Below are positions 50,388 through 58,691 of a DNA stretch of 64,000 nt, one piece after another (position 1 is the stretch's first letter; each line of letters begins with the position of its first letter). The stretch is from SIG440 sp045646865 (lineage in GTDB: Bacteria > Bacillota > Clostridia > Monoglobales > Monoglobaceae). Location: NCBI GenBank assembly GCA_045646865.1, contig JAZRLM010000019.1:62001-126000 (forward strand), read 5' to 3'. The notes below the pieces were generated by a model. It searched no databases. It saw nothing but the letters and a program-made list of their open reading frames with translations, and was not told the origin of the DNA. The position numbers and the translations under genes were made by a program.

Positions 50388-51032
50388 ATGAGTAAAATTC
50401 AATTGATTGTTTCAACGTTGTTTGAAGGGTTTGGCCTCAACTGTCTGTTGTTTACAGTTACATTGCTGGTGGCGATACCTCTTGGGCTGTTAATTACATT
50501 CGGTACAATGGCTAAATTCAAACCAATTAAATATATAATGAAAACCTTTGTCTGGATTATCAGAGGAACTCCGCTGATGCTCCAGCTTTTTGTGGTTTTG
50601 TACGCTCCCGGTCTTTTGTGGGGTATACCAATGCGCGACCGTTTAATGGCCGCATTTATTGCATTTTCTATCAACTACGCGGCGTATTTTTCGGAAATAT
50701 ACCGTGGCGGTATTGAAAGTATTCCCAAGGGTCAGTACGAGGCAGGTCAGGTACTGGCTATGTCCAAAACACAGGTATTTTTTAAGGTTGTAATGTTTCA
50801 GGTTATAAAAAGAATTGTTCCGCCTATGGGAAATGAAATAATAACTCTGGTTAAGGATACAGCACTTGCCCGTGTTATTGGTGTTGTGGAAATTCTTATG
50901 GTAGCCGAGCGCTTTTCAAAACAAGGTCTTATATGGCCTCTGTTTTCAACCGCACTCTATTTCCTTATTTTCAACGGCGTATTGACCATTTTACTTGGTT
51001 ATGTTGAAAAGAAACTTGATTATTACAAGTAA
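50388..51032 (+). CDS. Polar amino-acid ABC transporter permease
   Basis: A 214-residue HisM/GlnP-type permease with about five membrane segments. The EAA loop is YEAGQVLAMSKTQVFFKVVMFQVIKR in outline, and RGTPLMLQLFVV is the family signature in an early cytoplasmic loop. The ATG at 50388 is chosen because the earlier GTG lies within the preceding hairpin. It pairs with the ATPase 16 nt downstream. Confidence 0.92.
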   Translation: MSKIQLIVSTLFEGFGLNCLLFTVTLLVAIPLGLLITFGTMAKFKPIKYIMKTFVWIIRGTPLMLQLFVVLYAPGLLWGIPMRDRLMAAFIAFSINYAAYFSEIYRGGIESIPKGQYEAGQVLAMSKTQVFFKVVMFQVIKRIVPPMGNEIITLVKDTALARVIGVVEILMVAERFSKQGLIWPLFSTALYFLIFNGVLTILLGYVEKKLDYYK

Positions 51033-51048
51033 TAAGGGGGTACTGCAA

Positions 51049-51795
51049 ATGTCAATCATTTATGCTCAGAATATAAAAAAGAGCTTTGGTAAACTTGAGG
51101 TTATAAAAGATGTAACTATGGACTTGCAGGAAGGCGAAGTTGTAGCTATTATCGGACCTTCAGGCTCAGGTAAAAGTACTTTTTTACGTTCTATAATTAA
51201 TCTTGAAACCATTGATAACGGAACTATCATTATTGATGGTGAAACCGTTGTACACAACGGTATTTACAGAAAAGCTGAAGAAAACAGAACTGCGTATCAG
51301 AAACTTGGAATGGTTTTTCAGAACTTTAATCTGTTCCCGCATAAATCAGTTCTTGAAAATATAATAATGTCACCAATGCTTGTAAACGGCAAATCACGTG
51401 AAGATGCAACTAATTCCGCAAAAGAGCTTTTAGAGCAGGTTGGTCTTATTGATAAAATCAACGCATACCCATATCAGCTTTCAGGCGGTCAGCAGCAAAG
51501 AGTTGCTATTGCACGCGCCCTTGCTATGAATCCCAAGGTTATGCTGTTTGACGAGCCAACATCTGCTCTTGACCCCGAGCTTACGGGCGAGATACTTAAG
51601 GTTATCCGTGACCTTGCTGCAAAAGATATGACAATGGTAATTGTTACACACGAAATCGAATTTGCAAAAAACGTTGCAGACCGTGTAATTTTTATGGCTG
51701 ACGGATACATCGTTGAGGAAGGTCCTGCATCGCAGATTATTGACAATCCTACTCAGGAACGTACACAGAACTTCCTTAAAGGTTTTAAAAGATAG
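51049..51795 (+). CDS. Polar amino-acid ABC transporter ATPase
   Basis: A 248-residue ABC ATPase of the GlnQ/HisP type. Walker A is GPSGSGKST, the Q-loop is MVFQNFNLFPH, the signature LSGGQQQRVAIARAL, Walker B MLFDEPTSALDPE and the switch His THE. It energises the permease upstream. The ATG at 51049 follows AAGGGGG; upstream in-frame codons overlap the permease gene. Confidence 0.95.
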   Translation: MSIIYAQNIKKSFGKLEVIKDVTMDLQEGEVVAIIGPSGSGKSTFLRSIINLETIDNGTIIIDGETVVHNGIYRKAEENRTAYQKLGMVFQNFNLFPHKSVLENIIMSPMLVNGKSREDATNSAKELLEQVGLIDKINAYPYQLSGGQQQRVAIARALAMNPKVMLFDEPTSALDPELTGEILKVIRDLAAKDMTMVIVTHEIEFAKNVADRVIFMADGYIVEEGPASQIIDNPTQERTQNFLKGFKR

Positions 51796-51816
51796 GATAA
51801 AAAAGGAGCAGACAAA

Positions 51817-53091
51817 ATGTCGGCAACAGTAAACAGAGTACTACCGGATTCGCTTGCTGAAAAGTGCGGTATAAAACCCGGTGATATAATTATCAGCATA
51901 AACGGAAAACAGGTTAATGACTATCTTGACTATATGTTTCTTTCCGCTAATGAAGAACTTAATATTGAACTGCAGAACAGAACAGTTGAACTTATTAACG
52001 AGGATTATGAGCCTTTGGGAATTGAGTTTGACACTTTGCTTATTGATGAGCCTCGTTCCTGCAGAAATAAGTGTATTTTCTGCTTTATTGACCAGTTGCC
52101 GCCCAATATGCGTGAAAGCTGTTATTTTAAGGATGATGATTACCGGCTTTCGTTTTTGCAGGGCAACTATGTAACTCTTACCAATATGAGTGACGCAGAT
52201 TTAGACAGAATAATTGAATATGCAATTCCAAGAATAAATGTATCTGTCCATACAACCAACCCCGAACTCCGTTGCAAAATGCTTAACAACCGTTTTGCAG
52301 GCAGAATTATGGAGCAGTTAAAAGGTTTTTCGGGCAGCGGTATGCAGATAAACTGTCAGATTGTTTTGTGCCGTGACTATAACGACGGGGCAGAGCTTGA
52401 CAGAACAATAAGTGATATATACTCTCTTGGAGATTCAGTTGAAAGTCTGTCAATTGTTCCTGTGGGGCTTTCTTCTCACAGAAACGACTTGACAGAGCTT
52501 AAACCTTTTGACAAAGAATCATCAGCACAAGTTATAAAGCAGGTTTCAAAGTGGCAGAAGAAGTTTAAGGAAGAACGTGACATCAACTTTGTCTATCTTG
52601 CTGATGAATTTTATATTATGGCAGAGGAAGAAATTCCAAAACATAATGAATATGACGGTTTCCCACAGATTGAGAACGGAGTGGGACTGTGTTCGTCACT
52701 TAACTGGGAATTTGATGATGCACTTGATATGTGCGAGGATAAAACTGTTCAATCCGAAAAAACCGTTGTGACAGGTTATCTTGCTTATGATTTTATATGC
52801 GGACTTGTTTCACAGCTTGGCTCCGATAAAATCAGGGTCGAAAAGATAAAAAACACCTTCTTTGGCGAAAGAATTACCGTTAGCGGTCTTGTTACCGGCG
52901 GCGATATTATAAATCAGCTAAAGGGCAAAAAAATGGGCGAATATCTGCTTATACCTATTTCAATGCTTAAACACGAAGAAGAAGTTTTTCTTGATAATGT
53001 AACAATTTCAGACGTCGAAAAAGAACTTGACATAAAAGTACGAATTGTTAATAACGACGGCTTTGATTTGCTTGATGAACTTTTGATTTAA
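51817..53091 (+). CDS. DUF512 family protein: PDZ plus radical-SAM-like domain
   Basis: 424 residues. An N-terminal PDZ-like domain (RVLPDSLAEKCGIKPGDIIISING) precedes a radical-SAM-type cysteine cluster, SCRNKCIFCFIDQLP (C-x3-C-x2-C), and the DUF512 C-terminal domain (VVTGYLAYDF, VSGLVTGGDI). The family is widespread in Clostridia and often lies near the der GTPase gene. Its function is not established. It is probably co-transcribed with the ABC transporter (21-nt gap). Confidence 0.88.
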   Translation: MSATVNRVLPDSLAEKCGIKPGDIIISINGKQVNDYLDYMFLSANEELNIELQNRTVELINEDYEPLGIEFDTLLIDEPRSCRNKCIFCFIDQLPPNMRESCYFKDDDYRLSFLQGNYVTLTNMSDADLDRIIEYAIPRINVSVHTTNPELRCKMLNNRFAGRIMEQLKGFSGSGMQINCQIVLCRDYNDGAELDRTISDIYSLGDSVESLSIVPVGLSSHRNDLTELKPFDKESSAQVIKQVSKWQKKFKEERDINFVYLADEFYIMAEEEIPKHNEYDGFPQIENGVGLCSSLNWEFDDALDMCEDKTVQSEKTVVTGYLAYDFICGLVSQLGSDKIRVEKIKNTFFGERITVSGLVTGGDIINQLKGKKMGEYLLIPISMLKHEEEVFLDNVTISDVEKELDIKVRIVNNDGFDLLDELLI

Positions 53092-53097
53092 AGAGAA

Positions 53098-53123
53098 AAC
53101 ACCCGCTCAAATGAGCGGGTGTT
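53098..53123. terminator. Bidirectional terminator
   Basis: A 12-bp stem, AACACCCGCTCA/TGAGCGGGTGTT, between convergent genes. Confidence 0.9.
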
Positions 53124-53130
53124 ATTTCGT

Positions 53131-54078
53131 TTACAGTGCATTTTTTGCCGCAAATGCTGCGCCGATAATTCCGGCATCATTATAAAGTGTTGCGGCTTCA
53201 ACCTTTACAGGGGTAAAGAACTGATTAAAATCGTGTTTCTTTACATATTCGGCAATAGGCTTGATTAAATAGTCGCCTTCCTTGCTGATACCGCCGCCGA
53301 TAACCAGCTTTTCAGGCTGGAAGATATTTACCATTGCAACAACGCCGCCTGCAACGTATTCTATGTACTTTTTAACAACTTCCTGAGCAACCTTGTCGCC
53401 TTGTTTTGCTGCATCAAAGGCTGTTCTGCCATTTACTGTGCCACGTTTATCTGCAATCGCTTTCATTAGGCTTTCGGGGTGTTTTTCGATTGCTACTTTG
53501 GTCTGCTGAACAAGTGCAGTAACCGATGCATATGCTTCCCAACAGCCGCGATTACCGCAGCCGCATCTGATTCCGTTGTGAACAAGGGGAATGTGCCCGA
53601 TTTCAACGCCTGCACCGTTGGAGCCGCGGAAAATCTGACCGTCAAGTATAATTCCGCCGCCAACGCCGGTGCCTAATGTAACTGCAACAAACACCTTGGA
53701 GTTTTCACCGTTAACTGCATATTCGCCCAATGCTGCTGCATTAGCATCATTTTCAAGAGCAACGGGAATATTATAGTATTTCTGTATTTCCTTAGCAAGA
53801 GGAAGCTTGCAGAAAGAAGGGATGTTTGCGGTATATAGAACCTCGCCAGTTTCATTGTCAACAGCACTGGGGCACCCGATACCGATGCCTTTAACATCAT
53901 TCATTGTATAGCCTGCTTTTGCAACAACCTTTTCAGAAACCGTAATCATATCCTTAACAATCTCTGTATATTCACGGTCTGCAAGGGTTGGGGTTGAATC
54001 CTGAGCAAGAATCCTGCCGCTTTCATCAACAAGACCAACCGCAATATTTGTACCGCCTAAATCAATTCCTATATACAT
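53131..54078 (-). CDS. glcK: ROK-family glucokinase
   Basis: 315 residues. ATP-binding GIDLGGTNIAVGLVD lies at the N-terminus. The sugar-binding/catalytic ENDANAAALGEY, GTGVGGGIILDG and EIGHIPL follow, then the ROK zinc motif CGCGNRGCWEAYAS. It phosphorylates glucose to glucose-6-phosphate. On the minus strand GAGGTGAATTTTT precedes the ATG. It is divergent from ldh. Confidence 0.93.
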   Translation of the reverse strand: MYIGIDLGGTNIAVGLVDESGRILAQDSTPTLADREYTEIVKDMITVSEKVVAKAGYTMNDVKGIGIGCPSAVDNETGEVLYTANIPSFCKLPLAKEIQKYYNIPVALENDANAAALGEYAVNGENSKVFVAVTLGTGVGGGIILDGQIFRGSNGAGVEIGHIPLVHNGIRCGCGNRGCWEAYASVTALVQQTKVAIEKHPESLMKAIADKRGTVNGRTAFDAAKQGDKVAQEVVKKYIEYVAGGVVAMVNIFQPEKLVIGGGISKEGDYLIKPIAEYVKKHDFNQFFTPVKVEAATLYNDAGIIGAAFAAKNAL

Positions 54079-54164
54079 AAAAATTCACCTCACTAAATGT
54101 ATATAATAATTATACTATATTGATTTAGAAATGTAAACAATAAAATTATAAATATTTGTATATA

Positions 54165-54182
54165 TTTTGTAAACATACAAAA
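54165..54182. promoter_or_regulatory. 18-bp palindrome upstream of ldh
   Basis: TTTTGTA-AACA-TACAAAA, perfect 7-bp arms with a 4-bp centre, lies 36 bp before the ldh start. Its length and AT-rich symmetry resemble a redox-sensor Rex site (TTGTTAA-N4-TTAACAA), but the arm sequence is not the Rex consensus. Confidence 0.5.
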
Positions 54183-54218
54183 AATAAATTTAAAATAAAA
54201 GACAGGAGGAATACTTGG

Positions 54219-55166
54219 ATGTTTAAGGGTAAAATTACGGTAGTAGGCGCAGGTGCAGTAGGCTCAACAACAGCATATACCTTGATGCTTAGCGGATTGG
54301 TGTCGGAAATTGTTCTTATCGACATCAACAAGAATAAGGCAGAAGGAGATGCTTTGGATATGAACCATGGTATCAGCTTTGTAAGCCCTGTAAAAATAAT
54401 TGCAGGGGATTATCAGGATATAAAAGGCTCAGATATGGTTATTATTACAGCAGGCGCAAGCCAGGAGCCGGGGGAAAGACGTACCGATCTTTTGAAACGA
54501 AATGCAAAAATTATGGAAAATATTGTCGAGAACGTTCTTAAATACTGTCACGACGATACCATTATGCTAATGGTAACCAATCCGGTAGATATACTGACAT
54601 ATGTAACCTATAAAATATCAGGATTTTCAAAAAATCACGTTATCGGTTCAGGAACAGTTCTTGATACTGCAAGACTTAAATATCTGCTTGGTGAATATAC
54701 AAACGTTGATGTGCGAAATGTCCACACCTATATAATCGGTGAACACGGCGACTCGGAGGTTGCAGCATGGAGCAGAACATCAGTTGCCGGTATGAATATT
54801 AGGGAATTTTGTTCCTGCAGCGGTGTTTGTGATGCTGAGGAGCTGTCTAACAAGCATTTTCACGAAACAGTAAAAAACTCTGCATACGGAATAATCGAGA
54901 AAAAGGGCGCAACTTATTATGCAATTGCATTATCCGTTAAACGAATTGTTGAAAGTATAATAGGAAACGAAAAATCAATTTTAACGGTATCCAGCCTTCT
55001 TGACGGCGAATACGGAATAGACGACATCTGCTTGTCGGTGCCCACGATTGTATCAGGCGAAGGCGCTGAAAAGGTTTTGCAGATAGGATTTAATGACGAA
55101 GAACTACAAGGACTTCGGGATTCTGCAAAAAAGCTTAAAGACCTTGCAAAGGAAATCGGATATTAA
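54219..55166 (+). CDS. ldh: L-lactate dehydrogenase
   Basis: 315 residues. NAD-binding VVGAGAVGSTTAYTLM lies at the N-terminus, with the Asp in LIDINKNKAEGDALD. TNPVDILTYV, GSGTVLDTARL and the catalytic His in IGEHGDSE are intact. GERRTDLLKRN supplies the substrate-loop Arg; the residue after GASQEPGE favours lactate over malate dehydrogenase. It reduces pyruvate to lactate in fermentation. The ATG at 54219 follows AGGAGG. Confidence 0.92.
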   Translation: MFKGKITVVGAGAVGSTTAYTLMLSGLVSEIVLIDINKNKAEGDALDMNHGISFVSPVKIIAGDYQDIKGSDMVIITAGASQEPGERRTDLLKRNAKIMENIVENVLKYCHDDTIMLMVTNPVDILTYVTYKISGFSKNHVIGSGTVLDTARLKYLLGEYTNVDVRNVHTYIIGEHGDSEVAAWSRTSVAGMNIREFCSCSGVCDAEELSNKHFHETVKNSAYGIIEKKGATYYAIALSVKRIVESIIGNEKSILTVSSLLDGEYGIDDICLSVPTIVSGEGAEKVLQIGFNDEELQGLRDSAKKLKDLAKEIGY

Positions 55167-55196
55167 AAAACGGTAGAAACCAATCTACCGTTTTTT
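55165..55196. terminator. Bidirectional terminator after ldh
   Basis: A 13-bp stem, AAAAAACGGTAGA/TCTACCGTTTTTT, between convergent genes. Confidence 0.92.
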
Positions 55197-55198
55197 AT

Positions 55199-55759
55199 TT
55201 ACTCTTTATCAAGATGTGTTATTTTCTCGGCAAGCAGTTTAAAAAGGTTGGCCGATACAGATACCTGCATAATAAGGTCATTCATTCTGTCCTGATTGTT
55301 GCCTTCAAGGGTGAAAATAGGGTCTGCAACCGCGCGTGTCTGGCTGAAAACATAATTAAATGCCGTATGCTGATTTTTTACAAAAGAGTCATAAGTTTTC
55401 CTGACTTCATCTGTATCAAGACCAACGGGAATAATCTGTTGAATAGTTGACATATCAAGGGTTTGCTTTAATGTACATACAATCAAAAGATATGCAAGAT
55501 GAATTTTTGAATACTTTTTCTTGTTTGGTGCAGGAATAATACCCAGTTTCACATAGTTATTTATCATAGCAGGAGTAACAGGACGATTAAATTCCATTGT
55601 GGAGCTGTGTACATCGAGATACTTTGTCACAACCGAGACAACCTGATCCATATATAAGTCAATATCAGGCAGCATGTCCCATGACGGAAGAGAATAGCTT
55701 GTCAAAACCTGCTCAATTTCTGTAAATGCAGATATAAGTTGTTCTTTTTTTACATACAT
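55199..55759 (-). CDS. DUF1836 protein with MerR-like HTH, putative regulator
   Basis: 186 residues. Residues about 60-95 (NRPVTPAMINNYVKLGIIPAP) look like a MerR-type winged helix-turn-helix, followed by a helical domain, which is the DUF1836 pattern. It is divergent from the acyl-CoA synthetase gene and shares its intergenic region, which contains a perfect 11-bp inverted repeat over that gene's -10. A regulatory role for the neighbour is an inference. Confidence 0.78.
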   Translation of the reverse strand: MYVKKEQLISAFTEIEQVLTSYSLPSWDMLPDIDLYMDQVVSVVTKYLDVHSSTMEFNRPVTPAMINNYVKLGIIPAPNKKKYSKIHLAYLLIVCTLKQTLDMSTIQQIIPVGLDTDEVRKTYDSFVKNQHTAFNYVFSQTRAVADPIFTLEGNNQDRMNDLIMQVSVSANLFKLLAEKITHLDKE

Positions 55760-55828
55760 ACAAAAACCAACTTTCCTTTGTAATTGATTTAATTATATAT
55801 CATATTAAAAAAAAATTCAAGATATTTC

Positions 55829-55878
55829 TTGACAAAGTTTCCTTAATATGTTAATCTAGTATTGCAAACTAGATTAAC
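55829..55878 (+). promoter_or_regulatory. Promoter plus perfect inverted repeat operator for the acyl-CoA synthetase gene
   Basis: TTGACA (55829) and TAATCT (55852) are separated by 17 bp. The -10 lies inside the left arm of GTTAATCTAGT / ACTAGATTAAC (55850-55860 with 55868-55878), 11-bp perfect arms with a 7-bp spacer. This is a classic repressor-operator placement. Confidence 0.8.
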
Positions 55879-55903
55879 AAGAGTTTGAAATTGGAGGTTA
55901 ATT

Positions 55904-57490
55904 ATGTATAAAAAATATTTACATCTGAGAGAGATGATTGAAACATGCGCTGTTAAGTATAAAAACAACGTTGCGTTTAAGATAAAGAAAAGAGACGAGA
56001 ATAAAAAGGTTTATTATGACGAAATAACTTATTCAAGATTTGCAAACGAGGTAGAGTACCTTGCCCGTGCATTTATGGTAAAGGGTTTGGCAGGTAAACG
56101 AATTGCTGTTATAGGCAAAAACAGTTACGAATGGATTGCAGTGTTTCTTGCGGCGGTTTCTGCAGGAGGCGTAATAGTACCCCTTGACAGAGGACTTCTG
56201 GATTATGAAATTGAAGACCAGCTTAATCGTTCTGAGGCAGAGGCTATTTTCTATGGTGGTGAGTTTAAAAACAGAGTAGGAAATTATGATATATTTAAAG
56301 TGTGCACCGAGGATGAAGAATTTCAGGATTTACTTAAATTGGGCAAATCAGCTGATAATAAGGCTGAATATAATGCAATTGAAATAAATACACACAGAAT
56401 GTCGGTTTTGCTTTTCACTTCTGGAACCACATCAGCATCCAAGGCAGTTATGCTGTCGCAGAATAATCTGACAGCTAATATTTACAGTATGAGTCTTTGG
56501 GAAAAATTCTATGAAACTGATGTAAATATGGCATTATTGCCGCTTCATCACACATTTGGCATGGTGCAGACAATGTTGTTCCTTTCGATGGGTATGTGTA
56601 ATGTGTTTTGCGAAGGCTTAAGAATCGCAAAGTGCCTGAATGAATACGGTGTAACAATTTTTGTTGGTGTTCCCAGAATTATTGAGGAAATGATGCTTGC
56701 CGTAAACAGAAAAATTGAAGCGCAGGGCAAGACAAAAGTTATAAAAATAGCTCTTAAAGTGTCAAACGCATTAAGAAAATTGGGCATTGATATTCGCAGA
56801 AAATTATTTAAGCAGATTCTGGACGGAATGGGAGGTAGACTTCGCCTTATTATTATAGGTGCGGCAGCAGCATCGCCTGATGTTCTTGACTTTTTCAATA
56901 GTATCGGTGTTCTGTCCATACAAGGATATGGCTTAACTGAAACATCTCCTGTACTTACTGCCGAGAATGATGACCATATGCGCAAGGGTTCGGTTGGTCC
57001 TGCAATTCCCGGCGTTGAAATCAGAATTGACAATCCCGGAGAAAACGGTATCGGTGAAATCGTTGCCCGTGGCGAAAATATTATGCTTGGATATTATAAC
57101 GAGCCTGAAAAAACCGCAGAAATCATTAAGGACGGTTGGCTTTATACCGGTGATATGGGTATAAAGGATAAGGACGGTTTCATATTTATCTGCGGAAGAA
57201 AGAAGAATGTTATTGTTCTTTCCAACGGTAAAAATGTATTCCCCGAGGAAATCGAAACACTTGTAAACCTTTCACCTGCAATAAAAGAATGTATTGTATA
57301 TGCCGAAGGCGACGATATCTGCTGCAAAATTGTTGCTGATGAACAGTTTGAAGGTAACAGAGAAGAGGTAATAGCAGAGCATATTTCATCTGTTAATTCT
57401 CAGTTGATAAGATATAAGCAAATCAACAGATATACCGTTCAGGAAGTCGAAATGGCAAAAACAACAACAGGTAAAATTAAAAGGTATTAA
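55904..57490 (+). CDS. AMP-forming acyl-CoA synthetase (long-chain-fatty-acid-CoA ligase-like)
   Basis: A 528-residue ANL-superfamily enzyme. The P-loop-like motif is LLFTSGTTSASKAVMLS. The A5 motif is QGYGLTETSPVLTAEN, A7 is GWLYTGDMGIKDKDG, the hinge FICGRKKNVIVLSNGKN and the catalytic Lys is in TTTGKIKRY at the C-terminus. It activates a carboxylic acid, probably a fatty acid, to acyl-CoA or acyl-ACP via acyl-AMP. GGAGG precedes the ATG. Confidence 0.88.
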   Translation: MYKKYLHLREMIETCAVKYKNNVAFKIKKRDENKKVYYDEITYSRFANEVEYLARAFMVKGLAGKRIAVIGKNSYEWIAVFLAAVSAGGVIVPLDRGLLDYEIEDQLNRSEAEAIFYGGEFKNRVGNYDIFKVCTEDEEFQDLLKLGKSADNKAEYNAIEINTHRMSVLLFTSGTTSASKAVMLSQNNLTANIYSMSLWEKFYETDVNMALLPLHHTFGMVQTMLFLSMGMCNVFCEGLRIAKCLNEYGVTIFVGVPRIIEEMMLAVNRKIEAQGKTKVIKIALKVSNALRKLGIDIRRKLFKQILDGMGGRLRLIIIGAAAASPDVLDFFNSIGVLSIQGYGLTETSPVLTAENDDHMRKGSVGPAIPGVEIRIDNPGENGIGEIVARGENIMLGYYNEPEKTAEIIKDGWLYTGDMGIKDKDGFIFICGRKKNVIVLSNGKNVFPEEIETLVNLSPAIKECIVYAEGDDICCKIVADEQFEGNREEVIAEHISSVNSQLIRYKQINRYTVQEVEMAKTTTGKIKRY

Positions 57491-57500
57491 AAATGTTAAA

Positions 57501-57528
57501 AACCGTCAGTTTTAATGAACTGACGGTT
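57501..57528. terminator. Terminator between convergent genes
   Basis: An 11-bp stem, AACCGTCAGTT/AACTGACGGTT. The better T-run follows on the minus strand, so it mainly serves the recombinase gene. Confidence 0.75.
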
Positions 57529-57569
57529 AAAATATAAACATTAGTTTACATAATATTATTATTGTAATT

Positions 57570-58544
57570 TTATTCTGGTTTTTCTTTTTTGATGGAAGAG
57601 AGGGGGTTGGATGAAACTGCTTCTCTTAGCTGGTCATTGCTGACATGGGTATAAATTTCGGTTGTGGTTAACTGTTCGTGGCCTAGAATTTCCTGAAGAG
57701 CTCTTATATTAACACCAGACTGATACATAAGAGTTGCAGCTGTGTGCCTTAACTTATGAGTGGTGTATTTGTGAGGGTCAAGACCAAGTTTTTTAACGTT
57801 CATTTCAACAAGATGCTGAACTGTGCGTCTACTGATTCGTTTGTTTCTTGATGACAAAAACAGTGCATTTTTATCGGATGCTGTGGCCGGCTGATTGTTA
57901 CGAACTGTCATATATGCCGAAATTGCATCTCTGCATGCTTCATTAAGGTAAATAGTGCGTTCTTTGTTGCCTTTGCCAACAACGGTGAGTTTATCACCTT
58001 GTATATCTGTTATATTGATGCCAATAAGCTCTGCCAGACGCATACCGCAGTTAAGAAATAACGTTATAATACAATAATCTCTTAATGCGTTTTTTCCTTC
58101 AATGCCACCAAGCAAATCAATACTGTCTTCAAGTGTAAGGTGAGCCGGCAGATGTTTTCTGAGTTTAATGGTTTCTAAGTCTGTAGTAGGATTATTTTCA
58201 AGTATGTTTGATTTGCATAAATATTTAAAATATGAACGCAGGGATGCAATTTTTCGTGCACGGGATGTTGGTGAATTATCACGAACACGGTTAAGAAAAT
58301 TTATATATTCATAAATGAAATATAAATCAACTGATTTTATATAAGATAAATCAACAGTTGAAATATCTATTGAATCAAAATTAGTATCATCAGAAAGTTT
58401 GTCAAATTTTATTTTTATAAATCTGTAAAAAGCACGTAAATCAAAATAATAGTTTTCAGCAGTATTTGCGGATTGACCTTTGATATTTTCTATATATAAT
58501 AAAAAGGAAATTAACGGTTCCGGCGCATCAGCATACTTTTTCAT
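57570..58544 (-). CDS. XerC/XerD-type tyrosine recombinase
   Basis: 324 residues. An N-terminal SAM-like core-binding domain (about 1-125) precedes the catalytic domain with all six residues: Arg169 in CGMRLAELI, Lys191 in VVGKGNKER, His263 and Arg266 in THKLRH, His289 in LGHEQL and nucleophile Tyr298 in TEIYTH. Chromosomal Xer type rather than phage integrase; no attachment site or mobile genes are adjacent, so dimer resolution at dif is plausible. AAGGAGG precedes the ATG. Confidence 0.88.
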   Translation of the reverse strand: MKKYADAPEPLISFLLYIENIKGQSANTAENYYFDLRAFYRFIKIKFDKLSDDTNFDSIDISTVDLSYIKSVDLYFIYEYINFLNRVRDNSPTSRARKIASLRSYFKYLCKSNILENNPTTDLETIKLRKHLPAHLTLEDSIDLLGGIEGKNALRDYCIITLFLNCGMRLAELIGINITDIQGDKLTVVGKGNKERTIYLNEACRDAISAYMTVRNNQPATASDKNALFLSSRNKRISRRTVQHLVEMNVKKLGLDPHKYTTHKLRHTAATLMYQSGVNIRALQEILGHEQLTTTEIYTHVSNDQLREAVSSNPLSSIKKEKPE

Positions 58545-58560
58545 AAATTATCCTCCTTCT

Positions 58561-58631
58561 AATTGCACATAATTTTTATTATGTGCAATTGTCTATATTG
58601 AAATTATACCACACCTTTTCACAGAAATCAA
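58561..58631 (-). promoter_or_regulatory. Promoter and perfect 13-bp inverted repeat in front of the recombinase gene
   Basis: On the minus strand TTGATT (58626-58631) and TATAAT (58603-58608) are 17 bp apart. Just after the predicted start of transcription lies AATTGCACATAAT / ATTATGTGCAATT (58561-58573 with 58578-58590) around a TTTT centre. It lies between the promoter and the ribosome-binding site, so could be an operator or a 5' mRNA hairpin. Confidence 0.75.
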
Positions 58632-58650
58632 TACCTTTTTAAAAAATAAA

Positions 58651-58678
58651 GCCCAACTTATCCGAAGATTTGTTGAGC
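58651..58678 (-). terminator. Terminator of the uvrC-ytxC operon
   Basis: On the minus strand a GC...GC stem (outer GCTCAAC/GTTGGGC with one mismatch, inner ATC/GAT around TTCG) is followed by TTTATTTTTT. Confidence 0.7.
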
Positions 58679-58691
58679 CATCTATATTTTG

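Noticed and set aside
57570..58544. Recombinase as integrase of an inserted element
   Set aside because: Flanking genes are core, no attachment-site duplication is visible, and the protein has the chromosomal Xer pattern.
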